From NCBI GenBank assembly GCA_963807675.1, contig CAWECP010000001.1, positions 62,001 through 126,000 on the forward strand: a stretch of DNA of 64,000 nucleotides. Reading direction: 5' to 3'. Source of the stretch: Bog-473 sp963807675 (GTDB taxonomy: Bacteria > Actinomycetota > Acidimicrobiia > Acidimicrobiales > RAAP-2). A program made the position numbers and the translations under genes. Position 1 is the first letter of the stretch; each line of letters opens with the position of its first letter. This document shows, piece by piece, positions 29,281 through 37,866 of the stretch. The notes below the pieces were generated by a model that was given only the letters and a program-made list of their open reading frames with translations, was not told where the DNA came from and ran no database searches.

Positions 29281-30334
29281 ATGCTCGCGGTCACGTTCGC
29301 CGACCTGTGGTTCCGCGCCCGGCAGTTCACCATCGCCGTGGTCGGAGTCGGCTTGGTGCTGGCCCTGGCCCTGGCCCTGAGCGGGCTGGCCGACGGCTTC
29401 CACGCCGAGGTGGCCGAGTCGCTCGACGCGGTCGGCGCAACCTCGTGGGTCATGTCCACCTCTGCGCACGGGCGCGTCACGGCGTTCGCCGCCTTCCCCG
29501 AGGAGGCGGTCTCGTCGGTGGCGCACGAGCCCGGCGTGCAGCGTGCTTCCGCGCTGCTCTTCGCCCCGGCCCAGGTGGTCCAGCTCGCCGGTCACGCGTC
29601 GTCGGCGACGGTCAACCTGGTCGGCGTGCAGCGGGGCGGGCTGGGCGATCCGCAGGTGGCGTCCGGGCACCGCCTGTCGGGGCCCGGCCAGGTGGTGGTC
29701 GACTCCAAGCTGGCGGCTCCCGTGGGCAGCGTGCTCACCCTCGATCGGCACCGCTACCTCGTCGTCGGGACGGTGGACGGCCGGACGCTGACCGGCGGCG
29801 TCCCGCTCGTCTACATGCCCCTGGCCACGGTGCAGCGAGCGGTCACCGGCGGCCAGCGGCTGATCACCGCTGTGGTCACGACGGGGACGCCCCGGCGGGT
29901 GCCGACCGGGCTGGTGGTGCTGGCGCCGTCGGCGGTGGTCACCAGCACCGTGGCCCAGTTGCAGAGCGGCGTCCAGTCCATCGACAACACGCGCTGGCTG
30001 ATGTGGATTGTCGCCGCGGCGATTGTGGCGTCGATGCTGTACGTCGCGGCGCTGGAGCGCAAGCGAGACTTCGCGGTGCTCAAGGCGGTCGGTTCGTCGT
30101 CGAGCGCACTCTTCGCCAGCCTGGTGGCCGAGGCGGTCGTGGTCGCGCTGCTCGCCACGATCGTGGCCGAGGTGTTGGCCAGCCTGCTGACGCCGATGTT
30201 CGCCCAGCCGATCGACATCACCCCTGATCGCGCGCCTGGTCCTGCCGGCCATTGCCGTCGCGGTCGGGGTCCTGGCGAGCATCACCGCGCTGCGGCGCGT
30301 CACCGGCGCCGACCCGGCGACGGCGTTCGCATGA
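29281..30334 (+). pseudogene. FtsX/MacB-like ABC permease with a late frameshift
   Basis: One N-terminal helix (FTIAVVGVGLVLALALALSG), a periplasmic region, and C-terminal helices (WLMWIVAAAIVASMLYVAAL, LVAEAVVVALLATIVAEVLA) define an FtsX-type permease of about 350 residues. At about 30221 the frame breaks: after PIDIT one extra C diverts it, while the next frame reads LIARLVLPAIAVAVGVLAS and ends ITALRRVTGADPATAFA with TGA at 30332-30334. That stop overlaps the ATPase ATG by 4 bp, so the intact form is likely the true gene. The pair would move a hydrophobic substrate or act as a mechanotransducer. Confidence 0.82.
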
Positions 30335-31305
30335 GCAGTCAGCTCGTCGTCGACGGGCTCACCGTGGCCTTCGACTCGGGGGGCTATGTGGTGAAGCCGC
30401 TCGACGGGCTGAGTTTCACGGCCGAGGACGGCGAGCTGGTCGTGCTCCTCGGGCCCTCCGGTTGTGGCAAGACGACGCTGCTGTCCTGCCTGGCCGGCCT
30501 CCTCAGTCCGACGGAGGGCTGCATCGCCTTCGGCGACACCGCGGTGACGGACCTGCGTGGCCCCGCGCTGTCCGCCTACCGCCGTCACACCGTGGGTGTC
30601 GTGTTCCAGGCCTTCAACTTGATCGCCAGCCTCACGGCCCGCGGCAACGTGGTGGTGCCGATGCGCCTGGCCGGCGTGCCGCGGGGGCCGGCCCGAGCCC
30701 GGGCCGCCGAGCTCCTGGACACCGTCGGCCTCTCGGAGCGGGCGCATCACCGCCCCGCCCAGTTGTCGGGTGGGCAGCAGCAGCGGGTGGCCATCGCCCG
30801 GGCGCTGGTGCACGACCCGCCGCTGATCCTGGCCGATGAGCCCACGGCCCACCTGGACCACATTCAGGTAGAAGGGATCCTCCGCCTCTTGCGCGACCTG
30901 GCCAGCCCGGGCCGCATCATTGTGATCTCGACCCATGACGACCGGGTGAGCCTGCTGGCCGACCGGGTCGTCGAGCTGGCGCCGCGCTTCGCCGACGCCG
31001 ACCGCCCAGCCGAAGAGGTGCGGCTCGCGGCCGGCGACATCCTGTTCCGCCAGGGTGAGCGAGGTGACCTCATCTACCTGGTCGAGTCGGGGCAGATCGA
31101 GGTGTATCGGGAGCTGGCCAACGGGGACACCGAGGTGCTGCGCCAAATGGGTCCCGGACACTATGTGGGCGAACTTGGGCCCATCCTCAACCTGCCCAGG
31201 AGCGCGTCCGTACGCGCCCTGGAGGACGTCGTCCTCACCGGCTATACCGTGCGCGCCTTCCGCAAGGAGCATCCCCACCACGCGCTCGAGCAGGCGGCTC
31301 CCTAG
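30331..31305 (+). CDS. ABC ATPase fused to a C-terminal cNMP-binding domain
   Basis: 324 residues. The ATPase (1-220) has Walker A GPSGCGKTT, Q-loop, signature LSGGQQQR and Walker B LILADEPTAHLD, as in the LolD/MacB group. Residues about 230-320 form a cyclic-nucleotide-binding domain (GDILFRQGERGDLIYLVESG ... GPGHYVGELGPILNLPRSAS), including the phosphate-binding-cassette stretch. I recall the mycobacterial Rv0072-Rv0073 pair as a similar permease plus ATPase with a cNMP domain. cNMP-gated export is an inference. ATG 30331 overlaps the permease stop. Confidence 0.9.
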   Translation: MSSQLVVDGLTVAFDSGGYVVKPLDGLSFTAEDGELVVLLGPSGCGKTTLLSCLAGLLSPTEGCIAFGDTAVTDLRGPALSAYRRHTVGVVFQAFNLIASLTARGNVVVPMRLAGVPRGPARARAAELLDTVGLSERAHHRPAQLSGGQQQRVAIARALVHDPPLILADEPTAHLDHIQVEGILRLLRDLASPGRIIVISTHDDRVSLLADRVVELAPRFADADRPAEEVRLAAGDILFRQGERGDLIYLVESGQIEVYRELANGDTEVLRQMGPGHYVGELGPILNLPRSASVRALEDVVLTGYTVRAFRKEHPHHALEQAAP

Positions 31306-31433
31306 AGGCACGGCCGAGGCGTGCGGTTCCCTTCGGCCACCTGTTCCTCCAATGATGGTTGCAGCAAACGCCTACCATCGGGCCAGGTGAGAGTCGGTGA
31401 GCCGATGTGTCCGGGCATGAAGAGGAGGACGGG

Positions 31434-34400
31434 TTGAGCCCGGACGCGCTCGGCGCCACCCCAGGCCCCGGGCTGGAGATCCGCGTCCTCGGCCCGGTCG
31501 AGATCTCCTGGGACGGCCGCGAGATCGACATGGGGGGCGCCAAGGCGCGGGCCCTCGTCGCACGGCTTCTCATCGACCGCAACCTGGTGGTCTCCGTCGA
31601 CCGGCTGGTCGACTCCCTGTGGGTGAGCCACGAAGGGGATGGAGCCGAGATCGCGCTCCGCTCGACGATCTCGCGATTGCGCAAACGCCTGCGCGAGGCG
31701 GGTGTGCCGGAGGACCTCATCGTGACCCGCCATCCGGGCTACACGCTCGAGACGGCGGCCGAGGTCACGGATGCCCATCGCTTCGAGCAACTGGTGACCG
31801 CGGCCCGGCGGCTGTTGGGCCAACGCCGCCCCACCGAGTGCACCCGCAGGCTCCGGGAGGCCGAGGACCTCTGGCGGGGCGCCGCTTACGGCGAGGTGCG
31901 CGACGAACCGTTCGCCCGGGCCGAGGCCCGGCGGCTGGAGGAACTGCTCCTGTCGGCCGTTGAGCTGCGGATGGACGCCGGCCTCACCATGGGCGACCAC
32001 CAGGCACTCGTGGGCGAGCTCGAGACCCTGACCAGCACCCACCCGATGCGGGAGCGGTTGTGGTCGCAACGCATGCTGGCGCTCTACCGCTCTGGTCGCC
32101 AGGCCGAGGCCCTGCGGGTCTTCCAGGACCTCCGCTCCATTCTGGTGGCGGAGCTCGGCATTGAGCCGGGTCACGACGTCAGCTGGATGGAGCACGCCAT
32201 CCTCAACCATGACCCCGCCCTGGACTTCCCCGTCCCGCCCGAGGCTGCCGCGGCCGCGCCGGTCGAGGCCGAGCCGCTGCCCGTGGTCGTTCCCGAGTAC
32301 CGGGTCCGCGTGCCGACCTCGGCGAACGAGGGGCCGCTGATCGGGCGTGAGCGCGAGTGGTCGCTTCTCCAGGACTGGTGGACATCGGTGCGTCGCGGTG
32401 ACGGCCGGTTCCTGCTGGTGGAGGGCGACGCCGGCGTCGGAAAGACGCGGCTGGTGGCGGAGCTGGCCCGCGCCGCCGAGGCCAACGGCGAGCTGGTCCT
32501 CTGGGGACGTTGCGACGAGGACCCGGTGGCCCCGTTCCAGCCGTTCGCCGAGGCACTCGGCCGTTACTTCCAGGCGCTCTCGGCTGACCGCATCGGCGTC
32601 ATGCCCGACTGGCAGCTGACCGAGCTGTCGAGGCTCGTGCTGCGCCTGCGGGAGTACGCGCCTCCGCTGGAGGAGGAGGCGGGAGAGCCCGACAGCGAGC
32701 GCTTCCGCTTCTTCGAGGCGGTGACGGCGACGCTGAACGAGATGTCGGCGGGCCGGGCCGTCCTCCTCGTCGTCGACGAGCTGCACTGGGCCGACCAGCC
32801 GACCTTCCTCCTCCTCCGTCACGTGCTGCGCAACGTCGACGCGGCGAAGCTGGGGGTGATCGGCATCTACATCGACACCGAGGTGCCACCGGAACACCGT
32901 CAGCGTTCCCTCCTGTTGGACGGTCGCGGCGAGCATGCGGTCGAGGTGGTGAACCTCAAGGGTCTGAGCCGCGAAGCGGTCGAGAAGCTGGTGGGCGACG
33001 CCGCCCGGGCGTCGTCGGACCTGGTCCCGCAGCTGTTCCGGCTGACCGACGGCAACCCGCTCTTCCTCGACGAACTCCTGCGGCAGATCGGGTACAGCGA
33101 CAGCGCCGGGAGCGGAGGGGGCGACGCCCCGGTGCCGCCCAACCTGGCCCCACCGGAGGCCATCCGCGAACTCGTGGCCCGTCGCGTCTCGCGCCTACCC
33201 GAGGACGTGATCTACCTGCTGCAGGCGGCGGCGGTGGCGGGCCCAGAGTGCGAGGCGGGGATTGTGGCCGAGGCGGCGGAGCTCACTCCGGACCAGGGAC
33301 TGGACGCCTTCGACCGGGCCGAGGAGTCGCGGCTGCTCCGCCGCATCGGTGAGATCGGCGACCGCTATGCCTTCACCCACGCCCTGGTGCGCGATGCGAT
33401 CTACAGCGAACTCCTGCGGGGCAGGCGGGTGCGCTACCACCACAAGATCGCGGTGGCCACCGAACGCACGCACGCCGACGCCATCGACCTCTACGTCAAC
33501 GAGCTGGCGCACCACTACTACATGGGCGCCGCCCTGTCGGACGCGGACAAAGCCATCGACTACTGCATCGCGGCGGGCGAGCGGGCGCTGCGCCTGTTGG
33601 CCTTCGAGGACGCGGTGGGCCATTTCAGCCGCAGCCTCGAGGTGGCCGAGAAGTTCGGCGTGCCCGACCAGGCCGCCCGCTGCGACGCGCTGCTGGCCCT
33701 GGCCGAGGCGCAGAACCGGGCAGGCGTGGCCGTCGCCGCCGATGCCAGCTTCGAAGAAGCAGCGGCCCTGGCCCGCTCGCTCGGCGACGCCGAGCGGCTG
33801 GCCACGGCGGCGTTGCGGGCGGGTCCGCTGTCGTACATCGGCGTCGTCGGCGCCAACGCTGAGCAGATCGAGCTGCTCCAGGAGGCCCGGGCCGTCCTGC
33901 CCGAGGAGGATTCTCACCTCAGGGCGATGGTCACGGCGCGCCTCGGGCTGGTGCTCGTCTACGCCACCGGCGTCCCGCGCCCCGGCGTGCTCAAGCGCTC
34001 GCTGGCGCTCAACACCGATGCCATCGCCATGGCCCGGCGGCTGGGGGACCGTCCCGCCCTCGGCTATGCGCTGAACGCGCGAATGCACGCGCTGTGGGGC
34101 ATCGATCCCGCTCCGGAGCGGCTGGCCGCCGGCACGGAGCTGGGGGAGATCGCCGGGGAGGTGGGCGACGAGATTTTGGCCCTCCACGGGCACTTGTGGC
34201 GGGTGCGCGAGCTCTTGGCCCAGGGTGACGTCGACGCGGTGCACGAGGAGATCGACCGGTTCGACCAGCGCGACAGCGGCCCGACCCATCCGCTGACGGC
34301 GTCGTTTTCCTGCAACGTCGCGGCCATGATGGCCCTCGTCGAGGGCGACTTCGCCAAGGGCGAGGACCTGGGGAAGCGGGCCGTCGAGGTGGCCGAGGGG

Positions 34401-35060
34401 TTCAACGACCTGGCCGTGAACTTCTACGGCGCGCTGATGATGTGGACCTGGTGGCAGAGGGGTGAGCTGGCCGGCACGGAGGGCACCTTCCGCGAGGTGG
34501 TCGCACGGTCACCGTCGGAGTATCCGATGGTGCGGGCCGCCCTGTCGCTCATTTGTGCCGAGGCCGGAGATGTGGACGGGGCCATGGCGGAGCTCGCCGC
34601 GCTGGCAGCCATCGGATGGGACTTGGTGGCCAACGACCAGTCCGAAGGCGTGTCGCTCGCCTTGGCCGCGGCCGCGTGCTGGCGCGTCGGGGCGCCTGTG
34701 GCCGGGCACGTGGCGCGGATTTACGAGCAGATGCGGCCCTACGCGGGCACAGCCGTCGTTATCAGGGCCCCGGCCTCGGCCTGCGTCGGCCCCGCCGACC
34801 ACTATCTCGGGCTGCTGGCCACCGCCGCGGGCGATGTGGCGCTGGCCGAGGTGCACTTCGAGGCGGCGCTGCGCCTGGCCCGCCGCATACACTCGCCGCC
34901 GTTCGTGGCGGCGGCCGAGGTGCAGTTGGCCCGCACGCTGCGGCTCCGCGGCCGCGTCGGCGAAGAGGAGCGGGTGGCCCAATTGCTGCGCAGCGCCGAG
35001 GAGGCCGCCGTCGGCATGGGCTTGCACCACCTGGCCAGGCTGGCGGCCGACCCCGGCTGA
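31434..35060 (+). CDS. Large BTAD/STAND transcriptional regulator (SARP-like with AAA and TPR)
   Basis: About 1208 residues. A winged-helix DNA-binding domain (LEIRVLGPVEISWDGREIDM ... STISRLRKRLREAG), a BTAD domain (to about 250), a STAND-type ATPase with P-loop VEGDAGVGKTR near residue 330 and Walker B LLVVDELHWADQ, then about 600 residues of TPR-like helices. Such proteins are signal-dependent activators. TTG 31434 is preferred because GAGGAGG lies just upstream; a GTG at 31407 would add nine residues. It is convergent with the cNMP-binding genes. The target may be the adjacent ABC system, but nothing proves it. Confidence 0.88.
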   Translation: MSPDALGATPGPGLEIRVLGPVEISWDGREIDMGGAKARALVARLLIDRNLVVSVDRLVDSLWVSHEGDGAEIALRSTISRLRKRLREAGVPEDLIVTRHPGYTLETAAEVTDAHRFEQLVTAARRLLGQRRPTECTRRLREAEDLWRGAAYGEVRDEPFARAEARRLEELLLSAVELRMDAGLTMGDHQALVGELETLTSTHPMRERLWSQRMLALYRSGRQAEALRVFQDLRSILVAELGIEPGHDVSWMEHAILNHDPALDFPVPPEAAAAAPVEAEPLPVVVPEYRVRVPTSANEGPLIGREREWSLLQDWWTSVRRGDGRFLLVEGDAGVGKTRLVAELARAAEANGELVLWGRCDEDPVAPFQPFAEALGRYFQALSADRIGVMPDWQLTELSRLVLRLREYAPPLEEEAGEPDSERFRFFEAVTATLNEMSAGRAVLLVVDELHWADQPTFLLLRHVLRNVDAAKLGVIGIYIDTEVPPEHRQRSLLLDGRGEHAVEVVNLKGLSREAVEKLVGDAARASSDLVPQLFRLTDGNPLFLDELLRQIGYSDSAGSGGGDAPVPPNLAPPEAIRELVARRVSRLPEDVIYLLQAAAVAGPECEAGIVAEAAELTPDQGLDAFDRAEESRLLRRIGEIGDRYAFTHALVRDAIYSELLRGRRVRYHHKIAVATERTHADAIDLYVNELAHHYYMGAALSDADKAIDYCIAAGERALRLLAFEDAVGHFSRSLEVAEKFGVPDQAARCDALLALAEAQNRAGVAVAADASFEEAAALARSLGDAERLATAALRAGPLSYIGVVGANAEQIELLQEARAVLPEEDSHLRAMVTARLGLVLVYATGVPRPGVLKRSLALNTDAIAMARRLGDRPALGYALNARMHALWGIDPAPERLAAGTELGEIAGEVGDEILALHGHLWRVRELLAQGDVDAVHEEIDRFDQRDSGPTHPLTASFSCNVAAMMALVEGDFAKGEDLGKRAVEVAEGFNDLAVNFYGALMMWTWWQRGELAGTEGTFREVVARSPSEYPMVRAALSLICAEAGDVDGAMAELAALAAIGWDLVANDQSEGVSLALAAAACWRVGAPVAGHVARIYEQMRPYAGTAVVIRAPASACVGPADHYLGLLATAAGDVALAEVHFEAALRLARRIHSPPFVAAAEVQLARTLRLRGRVGEEERVAQLLRSAEEAAVGMGLHHLARLAADPG

Positions 35061-35098
35061 GGACGCGCTGCTCCCGACCGGTTGGCCGGCCCGGTTCG

Positions 35099-35596
35099 TC
35101 ACGATGCCGGTGACTGGTCTCCTTTGAGCGGATCGAAGTCCGGGAACCGCTCGGCGTAGGCCGCCAGCTTGTCGTCCGCCTCCCGGATGCGGTGGCTCAG
35201 CCCGGTCAGCAGCGCGTTGCGAACGCCCGGGATCTCCATCATCATCTCGAACTCACGAGGCCCGATGATGAGGACGTCGAGGTCCGTGGTCGCCGTCACC
35301 GTGGCGCTGCGGGGTTTCGCCTCTATCGCCGCCAGTTCCCCGAAGTAGTCGCCGCTGGACAGCACGTTGACCACGCGGCCCTCGCGGGTCACGGTGGCCG
35401 TGCCGTCCAGGATCACGAAAAGCTCCCGGCCCAGGCGTCCTTCCCGCAGGATCACCTCGTCCGCCTGCACCCGGAGGTGCTCGGCGATGCGGGCCACCTC
35501 CGTCAGCTGCTCGGCCGTGCAGGCGGCGAACCACGCTATGGCTCGCAGGTGGACCGTGCCCTCCGTGCCGCCAGTGCCCCGGTCCTCGGCGTCCAT
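35099..35596 (-). CDS. Stand-alone cNMP-binding-domain protein
   Basis: 165 residues consisting almost only of a Crp-type cNMP-binding fold: VQADEVILREGRLGRELFVI, SSGDYFGELAAIEAKPRSAT and VLIIGPREFEMMMEIPGVRN. No helix-turn-helix follows; the C-terminus is a short charged helix. The phosphate-binding cassette (FGELAAIEAKPRSA) keeps the Glu and Arg that contact cyclic nucleotide. It is a paralogue of the next gene upstream on the same strand (35704-36186). It could buffer or relay cNMP signals to the ABC-CNBD protein nearby. Confidence 0.85.
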   Translation of the reverse strand: MDAEDRGTGGTEGTVHLRAIAWFAACTAEQLTEVARIAEHLRVQADEVILREGRLGRELFVILDGTATVTREGRVVNVLSSGDYFGELAAIEAKPRSATVTATTDLDVLIIGPREFEMMMEIPGVRNALLTGLSHRIREADDKLAAYAERFPDFDPLKGDQSPAS

Positions 35597-35703
35597 CCCT
35601 CGCCCTTCTGTCGCGCGGCGATCGCCCGCTTGCGGCGAGGTTACGTGAAGTGCCCGATGTCAGGTGGCGGGTTGGGTCTGTTCCGAGGAGGAAGGGCCGA
35701 ACG

Positions 35704-36186
35704 TCACTTCACGTCTCGGCGGGAGAGATGCGGCGGCGCGCCCAGCGCGTCCATGGTGGCAGCCAGGTGCGCGTCCACGGTGCGGAGCCGGCTCGCCATG
35801 CTCTTGAGGAGCGCGTTGCGGAAGCCGGGGATGTCCGCCATGGCGGCGAACTCGCGCGGACCGATGATGAGGACGTCGAGATCGGAGAGCGCCGTCACCG
35901 TGGCGTTGCGCGGCCCGGGGTTCATGGCGGCGAGCTCCCCGAAGAAGTCGCCGGGGCCGAGAGCGTTGACCCGCCGGCCCTTCTGGGTGACCACCACGGT
36001 GCCCGAGAGGATAAGAAAGAACTCGCGCCCGATCCGCCCCTCCCGGGCCAGCACCTCGCCCTCGCCGACCTCGACCCGCTCGGCCAGTCGGGCCACCTGC
36101 TCGAGCTGGGACCTGGTGCAGTCGTGCAACTGATCGACCGACTTCAGCCGGTCGACAGTCGCCTCTCGTCCGAGGGTGGATATCAC
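35704..36186 (-). CDS. Stand-alone cNMP-binding-domain protein, paralogue
   Basis: 160 residues with the same layout as 35099-35596: VGEGEVLAREGRIGREFFLI, GPGDFFGELAAMNPGPRNAT and VLIIGPREFAAMADIPGFRN. The cassette has Glu and Arg in place. The two genes are separated by about 107 bp and probably arose by tandem duplication. There is no DNA-binding domain. ATG 36186 gives MISTLGREATVDRLKSV, a short helix before the fold. Confidence 0.85.
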   Translation of the reverse strand: MISTLGREATVDRLKSVDQLHDCTRSQLEQVARLAERVEVGEGEVLAREGRIGREFFLILSGTVVVTQKGRRVNALGPGDFFGELAAMNPGPRNATVTALSDLDVLIIGPREFAAMADIPGFRNALLKSMASRLRTVDAHLAATMDALGAPPHLSRRDVK

Positions 36187-36799
36187 CGCGCCACAATCTT
36201 CTTCCCAACCCGCCCGCGGCCCATCCGCGTTGGTCCCGGACCACTATGAACCGCGCTCCTTACAAGGGCGTTGCATGAGCGTTGCAGGCGCTCGAGCACC
36301 TTCCTCGGGCGCCACGGCCACCTCGGTCATGACGGGGGCCCCCAGACCTGCCTGTCGCCGCTCTGAGCGGGCGGCCACAGAGGCTTCGGCAGGGCTCCAC
36401 CACGGGCCACCACGGGCGTCGAACTGGGCCCGCACGTCGCCCGCCCGGCGAACACCTCGTGGGAACGGACCTCATCCTCGTCGTTCCTCTTCGGCGCGCC
36501 GCCTTGGATCTCGATGATGGGTGGGCGGCCCGCGTCGACGGCTCGGGTGGCGGCGGCAGCGCCGGCTTGCAACCACCGAGACTCGAGGCAGGACGACCTC
36601 GGGTGGTCGGATTCCACCGGCTGCCGGGGATCCGCAGCCTGGACACGCCAGAACCCTGGGCTGTGTCCACCACGGGGCCCTCGCTGTATGCCCGTCGCGG
36701 CATGCCATGATGTTGGCCACATGGAGTAACACGATCTCGGGCCCAAGATACGAGGGATTTTCGGGTCTCTCGACCTGGAGAGTCGTGAACGTCCACTTC
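36187..36799. other. 613 bp without a convincing gene
   Basis: Several overlapping open frames exist on both strands, but none has recognisable motifs or plausible composition, and all look like products of high GC. A direct repeat GCGTTGCA occurs twice near 36270-36285. The region separates the backbone from the tRNA gene and may hold the tRNA promoter, which I could not identify. Confidence 0.5.
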
Positions 36800-36875
36800 G
36801 CCTGGGTAGCTCAGTCGGTAGAGCAGCGCACTCGTAATGCGCAGGTCAGCGGTTCGAATCTGACCTCAGGCTCCA
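36800..36875 (+). tRNA. tRNA-Thr(CGT), with a mismatched T stem
   Basis: The cloverleaf reads acceptor GCCTGGG with CTCAGGC, D arm GCTC...GAGC, anticodon arm GCGCA-CTCGTAA-TGCGC (anticodon CGT, codon ACG), discriminator T and an encoded CCA. The T arm is AGCGG-TTCGAAT-CTGAC, where positions 49-65 and 50-64 do not pair (A-C and G-A). The partial copy at 49781-49825 has a perfectly paired T stem (GTCGG / CCGAC). The 3' half here is therefore probably island-derived, and the tRNA may be impaired. Confidence 0.85.
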
Positions 36876-36926
36876 GAAGGGCTGGTCAAGGGGTGTTTTT
36901 TCGCTCGTCATGGGCGAGCAGCGCAT

Positions 36927-36948
36927 TATCCCAACAGCTGTCCCAACA
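36927..36948 (+). repeat. Tandem 10-mers beside tRNA-Thr (TATCCCAACA, TGTCCCAACA)
   Basis: Two 10-mers with a 12-bp period start 52 bp after the tRNA CCA. The same motif pair lies 50 bp after the partial tRNA copy (49875-49896), and again at 49632-49653 and, degenerate, at 53487-53507. Period and placement suit arm-type binding sites of a tyrosine integrase; conserved 3' codons of lost integrase genes are the alternative. The rest of 36877-37348 shows no gene. Confidence 0.6.
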
Positions 36949-37348
36949 ATTTTGGGCGAACAGCGAATTTCTGCTCTTCAAGGCCGCTCGATTTGTTGCG
37001 CTCTCTGGTCGGACATGTCCGGACCGATTCTCGCCTTCAGACTGAGTTCTCTCAATCGCAAAATCAGACTCTCGTCTGGAAGCGAACGTGACATGGGTGT
37101 CAACCGCAGCAATCCCATTGCTACGGCTGAACCGAGGATCTCGCTTTCAGTTCGGCGCTCCGCCTCAGCGGTCGTGCTGCAGCGACAACGGGGACAAGAC
37201 GGAACCCCCGAACACTGTATTGACGACAGAACAGATGAATCGCGTTGACTTCGTGCGTCCAGAACTCGTTCTTTTGTTCGTGTCGCGTTGTCATGTCAGC
37301 CCCCTAGGCGATTCTGGCCCTCCTGAGGGGGCTGAGCGCCGGACAATC

Positions 37349-37861
37349 CTAGGAAGAACCGCTCTTGCTCATTGTCACTCTTCTCCTTTTTGCAAATTCT
37401 TGCAGCTCTTCCACCTCGTCTCGCATTGACTTAAGCTGGGACAGTCTGGCCAAGACTTGAATGAACTCGCGATCCTTTGCGTCGTAGGGGGTTGGATAGA
37501 TGAATCGAATTTGGTCGGCATCCCGCTTTGGGCCTCTCGTGACCTCATAAAGCCTCGATGGGGCATAAGAGAAATCACCCTTAAGATCTCTTCGCAACAC
37601 ATCGAGCTCTACGATCGCTTCAATCCAAGGTTCCTCCCGTCGTACCCCCTCCTCGAGGTCGTCTTTCAAAAAAGTTCCGGCACGAATGCCCAAGACAAGT
37701 GAATATAAGGAAAGGTCGACCTGATCGCAGAGGCCGGCCGCTCCTATCGGAGGTTGAGCAGCCCGAAACTCACTGAGGCGCCCGTCAGCCAGCCGCCGAT
37801 CACTTGGAGCAATCCCTCCGTCGGTGACTTCATCGTCCTCCGTGAGTCCCGGAATCAACAT
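37349..37861 (-). CDS. Uncharacterised island protein, partner of membrane protein
   Basis: 170 residues, not recognised. The N-terminal third is acidic; the middle holds two hydrophobic/charged segments (DLSLYSLVLGIRAGTFLKDD, PWIEAIVELDVLRRDLKG); the C-terminus (LARLSQLKSMRDEVEELQEF) looks like a coiled coil followed by a basic tail. ATG 37861 lies 5 bp after the stop of the membrane-protein gene, so the two are almost certainly one operon. GC is clearly lower than in the backbone, a sign of transfer. No function is proposed. Confidence 0.6.
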   Translation of the reverse strand: MLIPGLTEDDEVTDGGIAPSDRRLADGRLSEFRAAQPPIGAAGLCDQVDLSLYSLVLGIRAGTFLKDDLEEGVRREEPWIEAIVELDVLRRDLKGDFSYAPSRLYEVTRGPKRDADQIRFIYPTPYDAKDREFIQVLARLSQLKSMRDEVEELQEFAKRRRVTMSKSGSS

Positions 37862-37866
37862 GCCAA

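Noticed and set aside
29281..31305. A single 674-residue permease-ATPase fusion
   Set aside because: The join is made of frameshifted Arg/His-rich sequence; one base removed restores separate genes with an ATGA overlap.
27769..31311. A 1180-codon minus-strand open frame across tmk, holB and the ABC genes
   Set aside because: Third-position GC bias opens long antisense frames; its translation is His/Arg/Gly-rich without motifs and it covers clearly coding plus-strand genes.
36260..36796. Several overlapping ORFs before tRNA-Thr on both strands
   Set aside because: No motif, no ribosome site, and composition typical of GC-driven open frames.
36876..36915. Rho-independent terminator after tRNA-Thr (GTGTTTTTTCG)
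   Set aside because: The T run has no GC-rich stem directly before it.
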